Assembly: GCA_046541875.1 (NCBI GenBank) | Contig: JBKHCL010000053.1 | Location: 1-22,153, forward strand | DNA from: CAZFPT01 sp046541875 | Lineage (GTDB): Bacteria; Planctomycetota; Phycisphaerae; SM23-33 | DNA length: 22,153 nucleotides | Reading direction: 5' to 3' | Shown: piece after piece, positions 8,450 through 15,544 of the stretch | How positions within the stretch are numbered: position 1 is the first letter of the stretch | Layout of the letters: the number at the start of each line of letters is the position of its first letter | Notes under the pieces: generated by a model | What the model was told of the DNA's origin: nothing | The model's database searches: none | What the model saw: only the letters and a program-made list of their open reading frames with translations | Translations under genes and position numbers: made by a program

Positions 8450-9382
8450 ATGATTGACCTGGACCCGAACACACACCAGGACGCCGCCGAAACGAACGAC
8501 CCGACGAAGGACGTCGACGAAGGGCTCCACGAGCTCGGGGCCATGCGACGGCGGATTCTCCGTGGCACGCACCTGCTGCCGTCGCTGCTGACGGTCATGA
8601 ACGGCGTGCTGGGATTCGGCGCGATCCACTTCGCCACCAAAGACGCCATGGGAACCACAACGATGGCGAACCTCTCGATGGCGGGCTGGCTGATCGTGGG
8701 CGCGATGATCTGCGACATGCTCGATGGTAGAGTGGCGCGGATGACCCGCCGCACGAGCGACTTCGGCGGCCAGCTCGACAGCCTCTGCGACGCGGTGAGC
8801 TTCGGGGTGGCACCGGCGATTCTCGCCTGCCGGGCCGGCGTACTGATGTTGTACTCCCAGCAACTGGTCCCCCTGGCCGGCACGGGCGGACTGAGCGTTG
8901 TCATCGGCAGGTTGATGTGGTGCATCTCGGCGATCTACGTCGCCTGCGCCGTGCTCCGCCTGGCGCGATTCAACGTCGAGAACGAACCGGACGAATCATC
9001 GCACCTTGCATTCGAGGGGCTCCCCTCGCCCGGGGCGGCGGCGGCGGTGATCGGCGCGGTGCTGCTGCTGACGCACCTGGCCGGTCGCGACTGGGGCGTG
9101 CAGACCTGGCTGCTTCCGACCGCCACGCTCGCACTGCCTCTGATCACGCTGATGGCCGCCCTGCTGATGGTCTCGCGAGTGGGCTACCCGCACGTGGTCA
9201 ACCAGCTCATCCGCTCGCAACGCCCGTTCGGAACACTCGTGAAGCTCACCATCCTGGCGGTGTTGCTGCTGATCGAGCCGCTGATCTTCGCAGCGGCCGG
9301 GGCCATCGGCTTCATGCTCGCCGGCGTGGTACGGGAAGCCATCCTCACACTCCGGGGACGACCGACTCACAACAGTCAGTGA
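8450..9382 (+). CDS. pssA: CDP-diacylglycerol--serine O-phosphatidyltransferase
   Basis: This integral membrane enzyme makes phosphatidylserine from CDP-diacylglycerol and serine, the substrate for the neighbouring Psd. The 310-residue protein carries the complete CDP-alcohol phosphatidyltransferase signature DG-x2-AR-x8-G-x3-D-x3-D at residues 92-114 (Asp92, Gly93, Ala96, Arg97, Gly106, Asp110, Asp114). About 35 polar residues precede the first membrane segment, and several more hydrophobic segments follow the motif to the C-terminus. The ATG at 8450 is preceded by an AGGGA site. Pairing with psd supports the serine rather than glycerol or inositol assignment, and the sequence around the motif (DSLCDAVSFGVAPA) is typical of the Bacillus-type PssA family. 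It converges with recJ, leaving 13 bases between the stop codons. Confidence 0.93.
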   Translation: MIDLDPNTHQDAAETNDPTKDVDEGLHELGAMRRRILRGTHLLPSLLTVMNGVLGFGAIHFATKDAMGTTTMANLSMAGWLIVGAMICDMLDGRVARMTRRTSDFGGQLDSLCDAVSFGVAPAILACRAGVLMLYSQQLVPLAGTGGLSVVIGRLMWCISAIYVACAVLRLARFNVENEPDESSHLAFEGLPSPGAAAAVIGAVLLLTHLAGRDWGVQTWLLPTATLALPLITLMAALLMVSRVGYPHVVNQLIRSQRPFGTLVKLTILAVLLLIEPLIFAAAGAIGFMLAGVVREAILTLRGRPTHNSQ

Positions 9383-9395
9383 GAGCGCCGGGGGG

Positions 9396-11138
9396 CTACC
9401 ACTTCACGTCGCAGAGCTTGAGCTCGACGGACGTGTTCCCGCGGAAATGGTTCAGCGTGGGCTCAGCGGCTACGTCGACGGTCCGCACGCCGATGAGTTC
9501 CTCGGCCAGGTCGCCCATTCCAAAGCCCACCGCACGGATCCGTCCGTTCTCGCCGCCCAGGACCATTCCCAGCGTCTTGCCCGTCTTGCCCATCCGTTTG
9601 GGCTGACCCAGCAGCTTCATCCCGCGCAGGGCAATCACCGGCGGCGGGTTTCCCTGCCCGAACGGAGACAGGCTCGCGAGGTGATGCACCGTGCGATACC
9701 GCAGGTCGTCGAGCGTGGCTTCGGCGTCGATCTGCAGCGTGGGTTCGAGCGACTCTGCGGTCATGGACGATCGGCCGAACTCCTCCATCGCCGCGGCGAA
9801 GGCGTCGATGTTCCCGCTGTCGATGCGAACCCCGCCGGCCATCTCGTGCCCGCCGTAACTGATGAGATGTTCCCCGCAGGCCGTCAACGCCCGGTGCATG
9901 TGGAACCCGGGCACGGACCGCCCCGAGCCCTGCCCGGTCCCGTCGCCGTTGATGGCGATGAGCACCGCCGGCCGATGGAACCGGTCCACCAGGCGCGAGG
10001 CGACGATGCCGATCACCCCGCCGTGCCAGTCTTCCGACGCCAGCACGATCACCCGTCGCTGATCGAGGTCCCCGTCGGCAAGGACCATCTCGATCGCTTG
10101 GGCGGCGATTTCGCGCTCGGTTTTCTGGCGATCGGTGTTCTGCTGGGCGAGATAGCGGGCGATCTCGCCGGCCTGCTCCGCCGGCGCGGAGGTCAGCAGT
10201 TCGACGGCCAACCTGGCGTGGCCCATGCGGCCACAGGCGTTCAGCCGGGGCGCCAGGCGAAAGCCCACGTGGAATGCGTCCAGCGTTTCACCGGTGAGAT
10301 TGGTGCTCTCCAGCAGCGCCATCAGCCCGGGGTGGTGCGTCTGGGGAAGCCCACGCAGGCCGAACACCGCCAGCGCGCGGTTCTCCCCGCGAAGGGGCAC
10401 GATGTCGGCGATGGTTCCCAGGGCTGCCAGGCAGGTGGCATCGAGCAGGAACTCCCGCAGCCGATCGTCGACTCGCTGGGCGCCGGTGATCTCGCGGGCG
10501 ACCTGCCAGGCGAGCTTCAGCGCCACGCCCGCTCCGCACAGGCCCGGGTTGGGGTAGCTCTCCCCGGGCAGGTCCGGATGCACGATGGCCACGGCGTCGG
10601 GGAGCGTTTCGGAGGGTCGGTGGTGATCGGTGACGATGACGTCCACGCCGGCCTCTCGCGCCCGGGCGAGCTGTTGCTCGGCGGTGATTCCGCAATCGAC
10701 CGTGACGATCAGCTGCGCCCCGTCGGCGAGGATCGCGTCGATGGCTTCGTCGTTGACGCCATATCCTTCTTCGAGGCGATGAGGAACGTAAAACTCCGGA
10801 CTCGCACCAACCATCGTGAGGCAGCGATGCAGGATGGCGACCGCGGTCATGCCGTCCACATCGTAGTCACCGTAGATGACGATTTTCTCGTCGTTCGCGA
10901 CGGCCTGGGCGATGCGATGCGCTGCCCGCTCGCAGCCGGGCAACTCGGACGGATCGTGCAGGTGGCTGAGGCTGGGTTTCAGGAATCGGCTGCCGGCCTC
11001 GACGTCGGTCGCGCCGCGATGGTGCAGGATCGTCGCCACCAGGGGCGTGGTTCGCAGCTGCCGGGCGAGGTCGGCGGCGTCGGGAACCGCCGGGGCAATC
11101 TCCCAGCGGTGAGTGTTGGGCTTCCATGCACGGGCCAT
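9396..11138 (-). CDS. recJ: Single-stranded-DNA-specific exonuclease RecJ
   Basis: This 5'-3' ssDNA exonuclease acts in recombination and mismatch/base-excision repair. The 580-residue protein has standard RecJ length and all expected DHH-family motifs: YGDYDVDG (89-96), VDCGI (147-151), TDHH (170-173), LAPRLNACGRMGHARLA, and the DHHA1-type SEDWHGGVIGIVASRL and SYGGHEMAGG, followed by an OB-like C-terminal region. The frame is open for another 54 codons upstream, but the ATG at 11138 has an ACGGAG site six bases before it, a promoter just upstream, and a natural RecJ beginning (MARAWKPNTHRWEIAP). The extension would run through the promoter and a hairpin, so it was rejected. recJ is downstream of the membrane-protein run but appears to have its own promoter. 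Confidence 0.96.
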   Translation of the reverse strand: MARAWKPNTHRWEIAPAVPDAADLARQLRTTPLVATILHHRGATDVEAGSRFLKPSLSHLHDPSELPGCERAAHRIAQAVANDEKIVIYGDYDVDGMTAVAILHRCLTMVGASPEFYVPHRLEEGYGVNDEAIDAILADGAQLIVTVDCGITAEQQLARAREAGVDVIVTDHHRPSETLPDAVAIVHPDLPGESYPNPGLCGAGVALKLAWQVAREITGAQRVDDRLREFLLDATCLAALGTIADIVPLRGENRALAVFGLRGLPQTHHPGLMALLESTNLTGETLDAFHVGFRLAPRLNACGRMGHARLAVELLTSAPAEQAGEIARYLAQQNTDRQKTEREIAAQAIEMVLADGDLDQRRVIVLASEDWHGGVIGIVASRLVDRFHRPAVLIAINGDGTGQGSGRSVPGFHMHRALTACGEHLISYGGHEMAGGVRIDSGNIDAFAAAMEEFGRSSMTAESLEPTLQIDAEATLDDLRYRTVHHLASLSPFGQGNPPPVIALRGMKLLGQPKRMGKTGKTLGMVLGGENGRIRAVGFGMGDLAEELIGVRTVDVAAEPTLNHFRGNTSVELKLCDVKW

Positions 11139-11144
11139 CAGAGT

Positions 11145-11160
11145 CTCCGTTTCAACGGAG
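11145..11160 (-). promoter_or_regulatory. Hairpin enclosing the recJ ribosome binding site
   Basis: Read on the minus strand, CTCCGT (11160-11155), loop TGAA, and ACGGAG (11150-11145) form a perfect 6-bp hairpin whose 3' arm is the recJ Shine-Dalgarno sequence. If transcription begins at the nearby promoter, about base 11156, the 5' arm would be largely missing. The hairpin would then matter only in transcripts reading through from the upstream membrane operon. Confidence 0.4.
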
Positions 11161-11162
11161 TG

Positions 11163-11192
11163 ATTATAGCAGCCACCGCCCCACCACGCCAA
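11163..11192 (-). promoter_or_regulatory. Promoter for recJ
   Basis: On the minus strand, TTGGCG (11192-11187) and a perfect TATAAT (11168-11163) are separated by 18 bases. The -10 element is a full consensus match and the -35 element matches four of six positions. The predicted transcription start near 11156 leaves a leader of roughly 17-18 bases before the recJ ATG. Confidence 0.65.
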
Positions 11193-11195
11193 GAG

Positions 11196-11230
11196 AGGCC
11201 TCCTTTCGGGCCTTTCCTTTTGGAGGCCCG
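11196..11230 (-). terminator. Overlapping hairpins between the membrane operon and recJ
   Basis: Three complementary segments overlap: GGCCTCC (11197-11203) pairs with GGAGGCC (11222-11228), and CGGGCCT (11207-11213) pairs with AGGCCCG (11224-11230). AGGCC (11196-11200) can also pair with GGCCT (11209-11213). Only one of these can form at a time. The position, past the last gene of the membrane run and before the recJ promoter, suits a terminator. There is no U-tract on either strand, so an intrinsic terminator is not certain. Confidence 0.45.
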
Positions 11231-11318
11231 AACGAGAAGCCCCTGTACCCGCCATTCCTATGAGTGCCCGGATTTGTGTGCTTCGTAGCACGCAGAGCAA
11301 AGGAGGGGTGCAACGGAG

Positions 11319-12038
11319 TCACGAATCGGACGAGCTTCGTCTACGTTTTTTGGCGGCCTTCTTGGCGATGGCAGATTCCTGGACGATGAACCCGATCGCC
11401 GAGGGTACGAGGATCAACAGCGGGATCAGGTGAACGTTGCTCAGCAGCGAGTCTTCCAGATTCGCCGCCAGCGCCCGGTGCTTCATCAGCAGCGCCAGCA
11501 GGCCGGTAACGGTCATGGTGGCGCCCTGGACGGACGTGAGCACCACGACGGCCAATCGGAACAGCGCAAAGGCCAGCAGCCCCAGCAGGATCAACCCGAT
11601 CAGTGCCCCGGCCCAGGCGTTCTCGGCCAGCGCGGGTCTGTTCACGGCCTCTCCGAGGTACTGCATCGTCACATACCCCAGAACCGCACCGGCGAGTCCG
11701 CCCATCACGCTCAGGGCGTATTTGAAGGTCGGCAACGCCAGCGCCCCCAGCAGCACCGCCCCGGCAATGCCGCAATAGAGCGGTGCGTTGGCGCCCTGCA
11801 GCATGCTGCCCAGATGCGCCCCGGCGAAGGCGCCGATAACCGCGGCGTTGATGACGATCAACGCCTTGATGGTCTTCCAGCCCTGGAGGAGGTACACCAG
11901 CCCGCACGCCAGGAGCACCGCCCCGGTCAGCAGACCGGCTGAACCGACGTAATCGATGTACTCGGCCTGGGTGGGAATCTCCAGTCGATCGAGGAAGTTC
12001 GAGGCGTCGGTCCGGGTTGTGGCCTGCGCGAGAAACAT
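11319..12038 (-). CDS. Polytopic membrane protein with three repeated TM hairpins (B)
   Basis: I do not recognise a characterised function. The 239-residue protein has about seven hydrophobic helices. Three similar helix-loop-helix units are visible at about 35-80, 88-128 and 143-184, each with a first helix rich in Leu/Gly, a short loop with Phe-Lys, Phe-Arg or Trp-Lys, and a second helix rich in Gly/Ala. A seventh helix (about 202-220) leads to a strongly basic tail (KKAAKKRRRSSSDS), which should be cytoplasmic. The fold resembles TMEM198/DUF4203-like proteins, but this is tentative. A GTG at 12047 is in frame, but the ATG at 12038 is preferred because GGAG lies eight bases before it. The gene starts 30 bases after the related membrane gene and is the last in the four-gene run. 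Confidence 0.85.
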   Translation of the reverse strand: MFLAQATTRTDASNFLDRLEIPTQAEYIDYVGSAGLLTGAVLLACGLVYLLQGWKTIKALIVINAAVIGAFAGAHLGSMLQGANAPLYCGIAGAVLLGALALPTFKYALSVMGGLAGAVLGYVTMQYLGEAVNRPALAENAWAGALIGLILLGLLAFALFRLAVVVLTSVQGATMTVTGLLALLMKHRALAANLEDSLLSNVHLIPLLILVPSAIGFIVQESAIAKKAAKKRRRSSSDS

Positions 12039-12068
12039 GACGTTCACTCCGTCCGCAGCGGGGTCTGA

Positions 12069-12884
12069 TCAATCGTTACCGTCGCCGTCGGCATCGACGT
12101 CGCCGCCGGCAGAGGCCTTCTCCTTTTTCTTCTCGGTCTTCCGGGCCTTGCGAGCGGAGAGGCCCTGCACGACCAGTCCGGCGAGCATCAAGGCGCCGAT
12201 CGCACTGAGCGCAACGACGGGATTGCCCATCGACGGGGGAAACAGTTGCCCACCGGCCCCGAGGAACAACACCTGCGAGCCGACGACCACCAGCAGCGCT
12301 CCCAGCAGGGAGGCCACCAGAATGGTTGAAGCCGTCGGGAGCAACACACCGACCGCCAGGCCGATGACCACCGCACCGGTAACCGCGGCGCCCAGCAGAG
12401 CACCGTGCCGGTCGTAGACGGCTTGGCCCATCCCCCAGAAATAATCCATCGCCGCCTGTCCCACGTGAGGCCAATCGAGCGTTTCCGGCGATTGCAGTTG
12501 AGGCAGGTCGTCGGCGGGGACCCACTGGAGATGATGCAGAATGACAGCCGAGGCGGTCATCGCACCGGCCAGCACGGCAAGCAGCAGTGCCCAGACGCCC
12601 CTGGCCAGCACCATGGCAACGATTCCCAGAACGGCAGCGAGGGCGACTCGTCCGATCAGCACATCCGCGCCCAGAACACCGGCCACGGCAGGACCCAACG
12701 CCAGACCGATTCCCACACCCACCAGCGCCAGCAGCGCCCGTCCCAGAAGACGGGCCCAGATGAGCATGAGGATGCCCACGGCCATGGCGCAGGCGGCGCC
12801 GGCGACGACGGCGGTCTGCCCCAGCAGGTCCACCGGGACGTTCGGAGCAACTTCCTGCCAGATGTGGCGCAGCGATTCGAGCAT
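12069..12884 (-). CDS. Polytopic membrane protein with three repeated TM hairpins (A)
   Basis: The function is unknown. The 271-residue protein has about seven transmembrane helices arranged as three Gly/Ala-rich hairpins (about 24-71, 77-119, 161-209) and a final helix (about 221-241), followed by a Lys-rich then Asp-rich cytoplasmic tail (KARKTEKKKEKA, then DVDADGDGND). A polar stretch at 120-155 (QSPETLDWPHVGQ, DYFWGMGQAVYDRHG) separates hairpins two and three and probably faces the periplasm. The layout closely parallels the next gene downstream, suggesting distant paralogues. The open frame continues upstream into the rhomboid gene, but the ATG at 12884, 31 bases after the rhomboid stop codon, is chosen. 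Its ribosome binding site is poor, so translation may be coupled to the upstream gene. Confidence 0.83.
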   Translation of the reverse strand: MLESLRHIWQEVAPNVPVDLLGQTAVVAGAACAMAVGILMLIWARLLGRALLALVGVGIGLALGPAVAGVLGADVLIGRVALAAVLGIVAMVLARGVWALLLAVLAGAMTASAVILHHLQWVPADDLPQLQSPETLDWPHVGQAAMDYFWGMGQAVYDRHGALLGAAVTGAVVIGLAVGVLLPTASTILVASLLGALLVVVGSQVLFLGAGGQLFPPSMGNPVVALSAIGALMLAGLVVQGLSARKARKTEKKKEKASAGGDVDADGDGND

Positions 12885-12915
12885 ATTGACATCCGTGTCG
12901 CGACCGGGACAGGCC

Positions 12916-14124
12916 TCAGGACGACTGGTCGCGCAGCTGCTCCAGTTGCGTCTGAGCCAGCTTGCGATTCGAGGCGTCGCGGAGTTTGTCCACGGCCTTT
13001 TCGAGGCTGGCGATCGCCCGGTCGGTCTGGTGTAAGTATCGGCCATACAGAACGCCGAGCATGAGGTGGATGTCGCCGATGTGCTCGTATCCGCGATAGT
13101 GTCGCAGGAAGCGTTCGTACGCGTCGGCGGCGGCGGGGTAGTGCTGGGATGCCATCAACTGGTTGGCCACGTCGAGCTGGTTCTGCCGCGGGAGCACCAC
13201 ATCATCGGCGATCTGGATCAGTTGGAGGTAGTCTTTCGCGGCGGCTTCCATGTCGTGACGTGCGCAGGCCTCGCGGATGGACTTGCGCAGCTCCAGTTCG
13301 CGACCGGCCAGCGTGGAGGAGGGTTTCGAGTCGACGGTCTTGCCGGCGACGGACCGGCGTTCTGCTCGCTTGGTGGACCGCGAGGTTCGATGCAGGTTGA
13401 ACGGATCGTACCCCTGGGCGACCATGCGGCGGTATTGCCTGCGACGTCGGCCTGACTGGATGAGGTTGAGCAGATCGAACACGTCACGCGGCAGCACCTT
13501 GGTCGCCAGCAGGATCACGGCCACGGCGATCCCGAAGACGTACCCGCTGGCGTGGGCGCTGTAGGCGACGCCGCCGGCGAACCGCCCGGTGACGGCCGGC
13601 ATGACGGACATCAGCAGGTTCAGGATCACCTGGAACGCCAGCAGGTAGAGGCTGGAGACTTCGATGAACGTGATGAAGAAAAAGAACACCACCATCGTCA
13701 CGCGCGTGCGGGGGAAGAGCACCAGGTACGCCCCGGTGACCGCAGAGATCGCCCCCGACGCCCCGAGCACCGGCGAGGTGCCCCCCAGCAGCTTGTACCC
13801 AACCCCGGCCAATACACCGCCGGCGAGATAGAACGCCAGATACCCCACGTTTCCGAAGCGGTCATTGATCGCCGCGCCGAACGTCCAGAGGAACACCATG
13901 TTGCCCGCCAGATGCCAGAAGTTCGCGTGCAGGAACGTACACGTGAAGAACTGGTAGACCTCCGGGGCGTCGGGCTGGAGCATCAGATGCCAGATCCCCC
14001 GCTGACTCTCCGCCGTGGAACCGTTGAGCCCCACGAAGAACAGCGCAATGTTGATCCCCAGCAGAAGGTGGTTGACCACGGGCTTCCGCTTGGGTCGATA
14101 GTCGGTACGGATGGGAAGGAACAT
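12916..14124 (-). CDS. Rhomboid-family intramembrane serine protease with TPR-like C-terminal domain
   Basis: Rhomboids cleave transmembrane segments of other proteins within the membrane. The first 215 residues form a rhomboid core. HANFWHLAGN (66-75) contains the conserved His and Asn of TM2, GASG (121-124) holds the nucleophile Ser123, and AYSAHASGYVFG (187-198) holds the catalytic His191, so the catalytic dyad is intact. An Arg-rich linker follows (SGRRRRQYRR, 224-233, and further basic residues to about 260). A soluble helical region of about 130 residues contains TPR-like repeats (for example QHYPAAADAYERFLRHY and TDRAIASLEKAVDKLRD). The 402-residue length is well above a minimal rhomboid because of this tail. 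No clear ribosome binding site precedes the ATG at 14124; the upstream gene ends 34 bases before. The protease assignment is firm; substrates are unknown. Confidence 0.93.
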   Translation of the reverse strand: MFLPIRTDYRPKRKPVVNHLLLGINIALFFVGLNGSTAESQRGIWHLMLQPDAPEVYQFFTCTFLHANFWHLAGNMVFLWTFGAAINDRFGNVGYLAFYLAGGVLAGVGYKLLGGTSPVLGASGAISAVTGAYLVLFPRTRVTMVVFFFFITFIEVSSLYLLAFQVILNLLMSVMPAVTGRFAGGVAYSAHASGYVFGIAVAVILLATKVLPRDVFDLLNLIQSGRRRRQYRRMVAQGYDPFNLHRTSRSTKRAERRSVAGKTVDSKPSSTLAGRELELRKSIREACARHDMEAAAKDYLQLIQIADDVVLPRQNQLDVANQLMASQHYPAAADAYERFLRHYRGYEHIGDIHLMLGVLYGRYLHQTDRAIASLEKAVDKLRDASNRKLAQTQLEQLRDQSS

Positions 14125-14158
14125 CTGCGGGCTTTGTCTGCGACGTCGGTGCCGGGGG

Positions 14159-15361
14159 CTAGAGAGCCTTCTTCCCGATCAGCCGAATCTGGTATTCGTA
14201 GCGGTCTCGGAGATACCTCGCCTCGGGGCGATAGCGAACGCGGAAGTACACGTTCTTGCCCGGACCCAGGCGCTGAGCTCCATCTCCGATCAGCGTTCCG
14301 GTCGCTGATCCCTCATGATACCAGCTGGGTTTGTAGAAGTCAGCAATCACCTTCGGGTTGATCATGGAGTGGCTGGAGGAGAGGTTTTTTGCCGTTCCGT
14401 CCAGTTCGATCGTGCCGCCGGTGTCCGGCTCGATGATCTCGTAGCCCACTCCGCGGCGCGGGACCGGGAAGCAGAGCATGTTCGCGTCCCGCTGGACATC
14501 GACCTTGATGAGATAGGCGTAGCCTTCCTCCTTGGAAAACCCGGCGAACGGGATGGAAAACCGCACGTAATGGCTGGGCGGAACCCAGCGAACGCCGGCG
14601 GGCTTGAACGACCGACGGGCGCCGGCTTCGTTGATGGCTGTGATGGTAATCGTCGCCGCCCGCACCGGGTCGGAGTGCGTGTTGCGAAATCGCGCGGTCA
14701 GCGTGCCGGACGCCCCGACGTCCGAGAAGTTCAGGCGGAGGTCGGTCACGCGGGAATGCTTGTCGCCCATGACCTCCGTCTCGCCGATGTCCGGGCCCGT
14801 GTAACGTTTCAAAGGCCGATCGCGCACATCGGTGCTCCCTCCGTCGCCATCGGGCGGGGTTGCGGGCTGACGGACCGTTTGGCCGTCGCTGCCGGGGCCC
14901 ATCGCAGTCAACTGCTCCTTGCGCTTCCGCTCTTCCTCTTTCAGCCGAGCTGCCTCCGCCCGGGTGACGCGCCTGGTGATGTACTGCCGGGTCTGGGGGT
15001 CCCAGACCTTCACCACCGGGTTGTTGTACAGCCAGAAGGCCACGATGATCAGAACGATCGCCCCGATCGCCCCGACGATGGCCAACACCATCGGGACGGC
15101 GCTTTTCCGACGGGCAGCCGCCAGGGCGGCCCGGCGGGCACGCTGTTCGTCGGAGACGGCTGCGCTTGCCGGTCGAGGCGCCGATGCCGGGGTCGACGAT
15201 TCCCCCGGACCTGGCTGGGCTGGGGTATCTTTGGGACCATCGGCGGGGTGCGTACTGCCCATGAACACCTCACCGCACGCCTTGCAGCGGAGACGCACAT
15301 TGTGCACCTCTCGCCCCACATTGAGCTCCCTGCCGCACCGAGGACACGTAACTGCTTCCAT
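14159..15361 (-). CDS. Zinc-ribbon, single-TM protein with extracytoplasmic domain
   Basis: The function is unknown. The 400-residue protein begins with an MJ0042-type zinc ribbon: Cys6, Cys9, Cys26 and Cys29 in TCPRCG and RCKACGEVF. A Pro/Ala/Ser-rich linker (about 38-75) and a basic stretch (RARRAALAAARRKS) lead to one transmembrane helix (about 89-112). By the positive-inside rule the zinc ribbon is cytoplasmic and the rest is outside. Next come a charged helical region (TRAEAARLKEEERKRKEQL), a linker, and a C-terminal region of about 210 residues rich in beta strands (LNFSDVGASGTLTARFRNTH onward), probably immunoglobulin-like. GGGAGAC and AGGA lie just before the ATG at 15361. It is the first gene of the leftward run and diverges from the S55-type protease gene, so the shared promoter region probably controls both. 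Confidence 0.88.
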   Translation of the reverse strand: MEAVTCPRCGRELNVGREVHNVRLRCKACGEVFMGSTHPADGPKDTPAQPGPGESSTPASAPRPASAAVSDEQRARRAALAAARRKSAVPMVLAIVGAIGAIVLIIVAFWLYNNPVVKVWDPQTRQYITRRVTRAEAARLKEEERKRKEQLTAMGPGSDGQTVRQPATPPDGDGGSTDVRDRPLKRYTGPDIGETEVMGDKHSRVTDLRLNFSDVGASGTLTARFRNTHSDPVRAATITITAINEAGARRSFKPAGVRWVPPSHYVRFSIPFAGFSKEEGYAYLIKVDVQRDANMLCFPVPRRGVGYEIIEPDTGGTIELDGTAKNLSSSHSMINPKVIADFYKPSWYHEGSATGTLIGDGAQRLGPGKNVYFRVRYRPEARYLRDRYEYQIRLIGKKAL

Positions 15362-15406
15362 GGTCCTGTCTCCCGTCGTTACCCCAACGAATGTTCTACC
15401 GGGTCG

Positions 15407-15436
15407 ATTGTATCGGCTGGGCGCCTTGCTCGCCAG
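15407..15436 (-). promoter_or_regulatory. Possible leftward promoter of the membrane operon
   Basis: On the minus strand TACAAT (15412-15407) is a good -10 element, 45 bases from the zinc-ribbon gene start. The best -35 candidate 17 bases upstream is TGGCGA (15435-15430), a poor match. The position in the divergent gap is right, but the call rests mainly on the -10 hexamer. Confidence 0.4.
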
Positions 15437-15447
15437 TGGTTAGAACC

Positions 15448-15477
15448 TTGCCCCGCCGGGAGCGTACCGAATATTCT
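15448..15477 (+). promoter_or_regulatory. Possible rightward promoter of the S55-propeller operon
   Basis: TTGCCC (15448-15453) and TATTCT (15472-15477) are 18 bases apart and lie about 70 bases before the S55-type protease start. The inverted repeat CCCGCC (15452-15457) and GGCGGG (15478-15483) brackets the -10 element and could be an operator or chance pairing in GC-rich DNA. Confidence 0.4.
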
Positions 15478-15485
15478 GGCGGGAA

Positions 15486-15497
15486 GAACGTCTGTTC
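15486..15497. promoter_or_regulatory. GAAC-N4-GTTC palindrome
   Basis: GAAC (15486-15489) and GTTC (15494-15497) are separated by GTCT, 47 bases before the S55-type protease start and just downstream of its putative promoter. This spacing matches the Gram-positive/actinobacterial LexA (SOS) box core. A second, wider pair, GTTCTA (15393-15398) and TAGAAC (15441-15446), lies in the same gap. A repressor site is possible; LexA control is only a hypothesis. Confidence 0.3.
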
Positions 15498-15544
15498 CAT
15501 AGCATGGAGAGACTACGATCTCTGGCACGATCCGGGAGAACCAA

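Noticed and set aside
9447..11288. A long plus-strand open frame opposite recJ
   Set aside because: RecJ motifs on the minus strand are complete. The opposite frame has no motif and also spans the recJ promoter and terminator region.
15486..15497. Calling the S55-propeller operon an SOS gene
   Set aside because: A single GAAC-N4-GTTC match of eight fixed bases is not enough, and neither operon has an obvious DNA-repair role. It is kept only as a candidate site.
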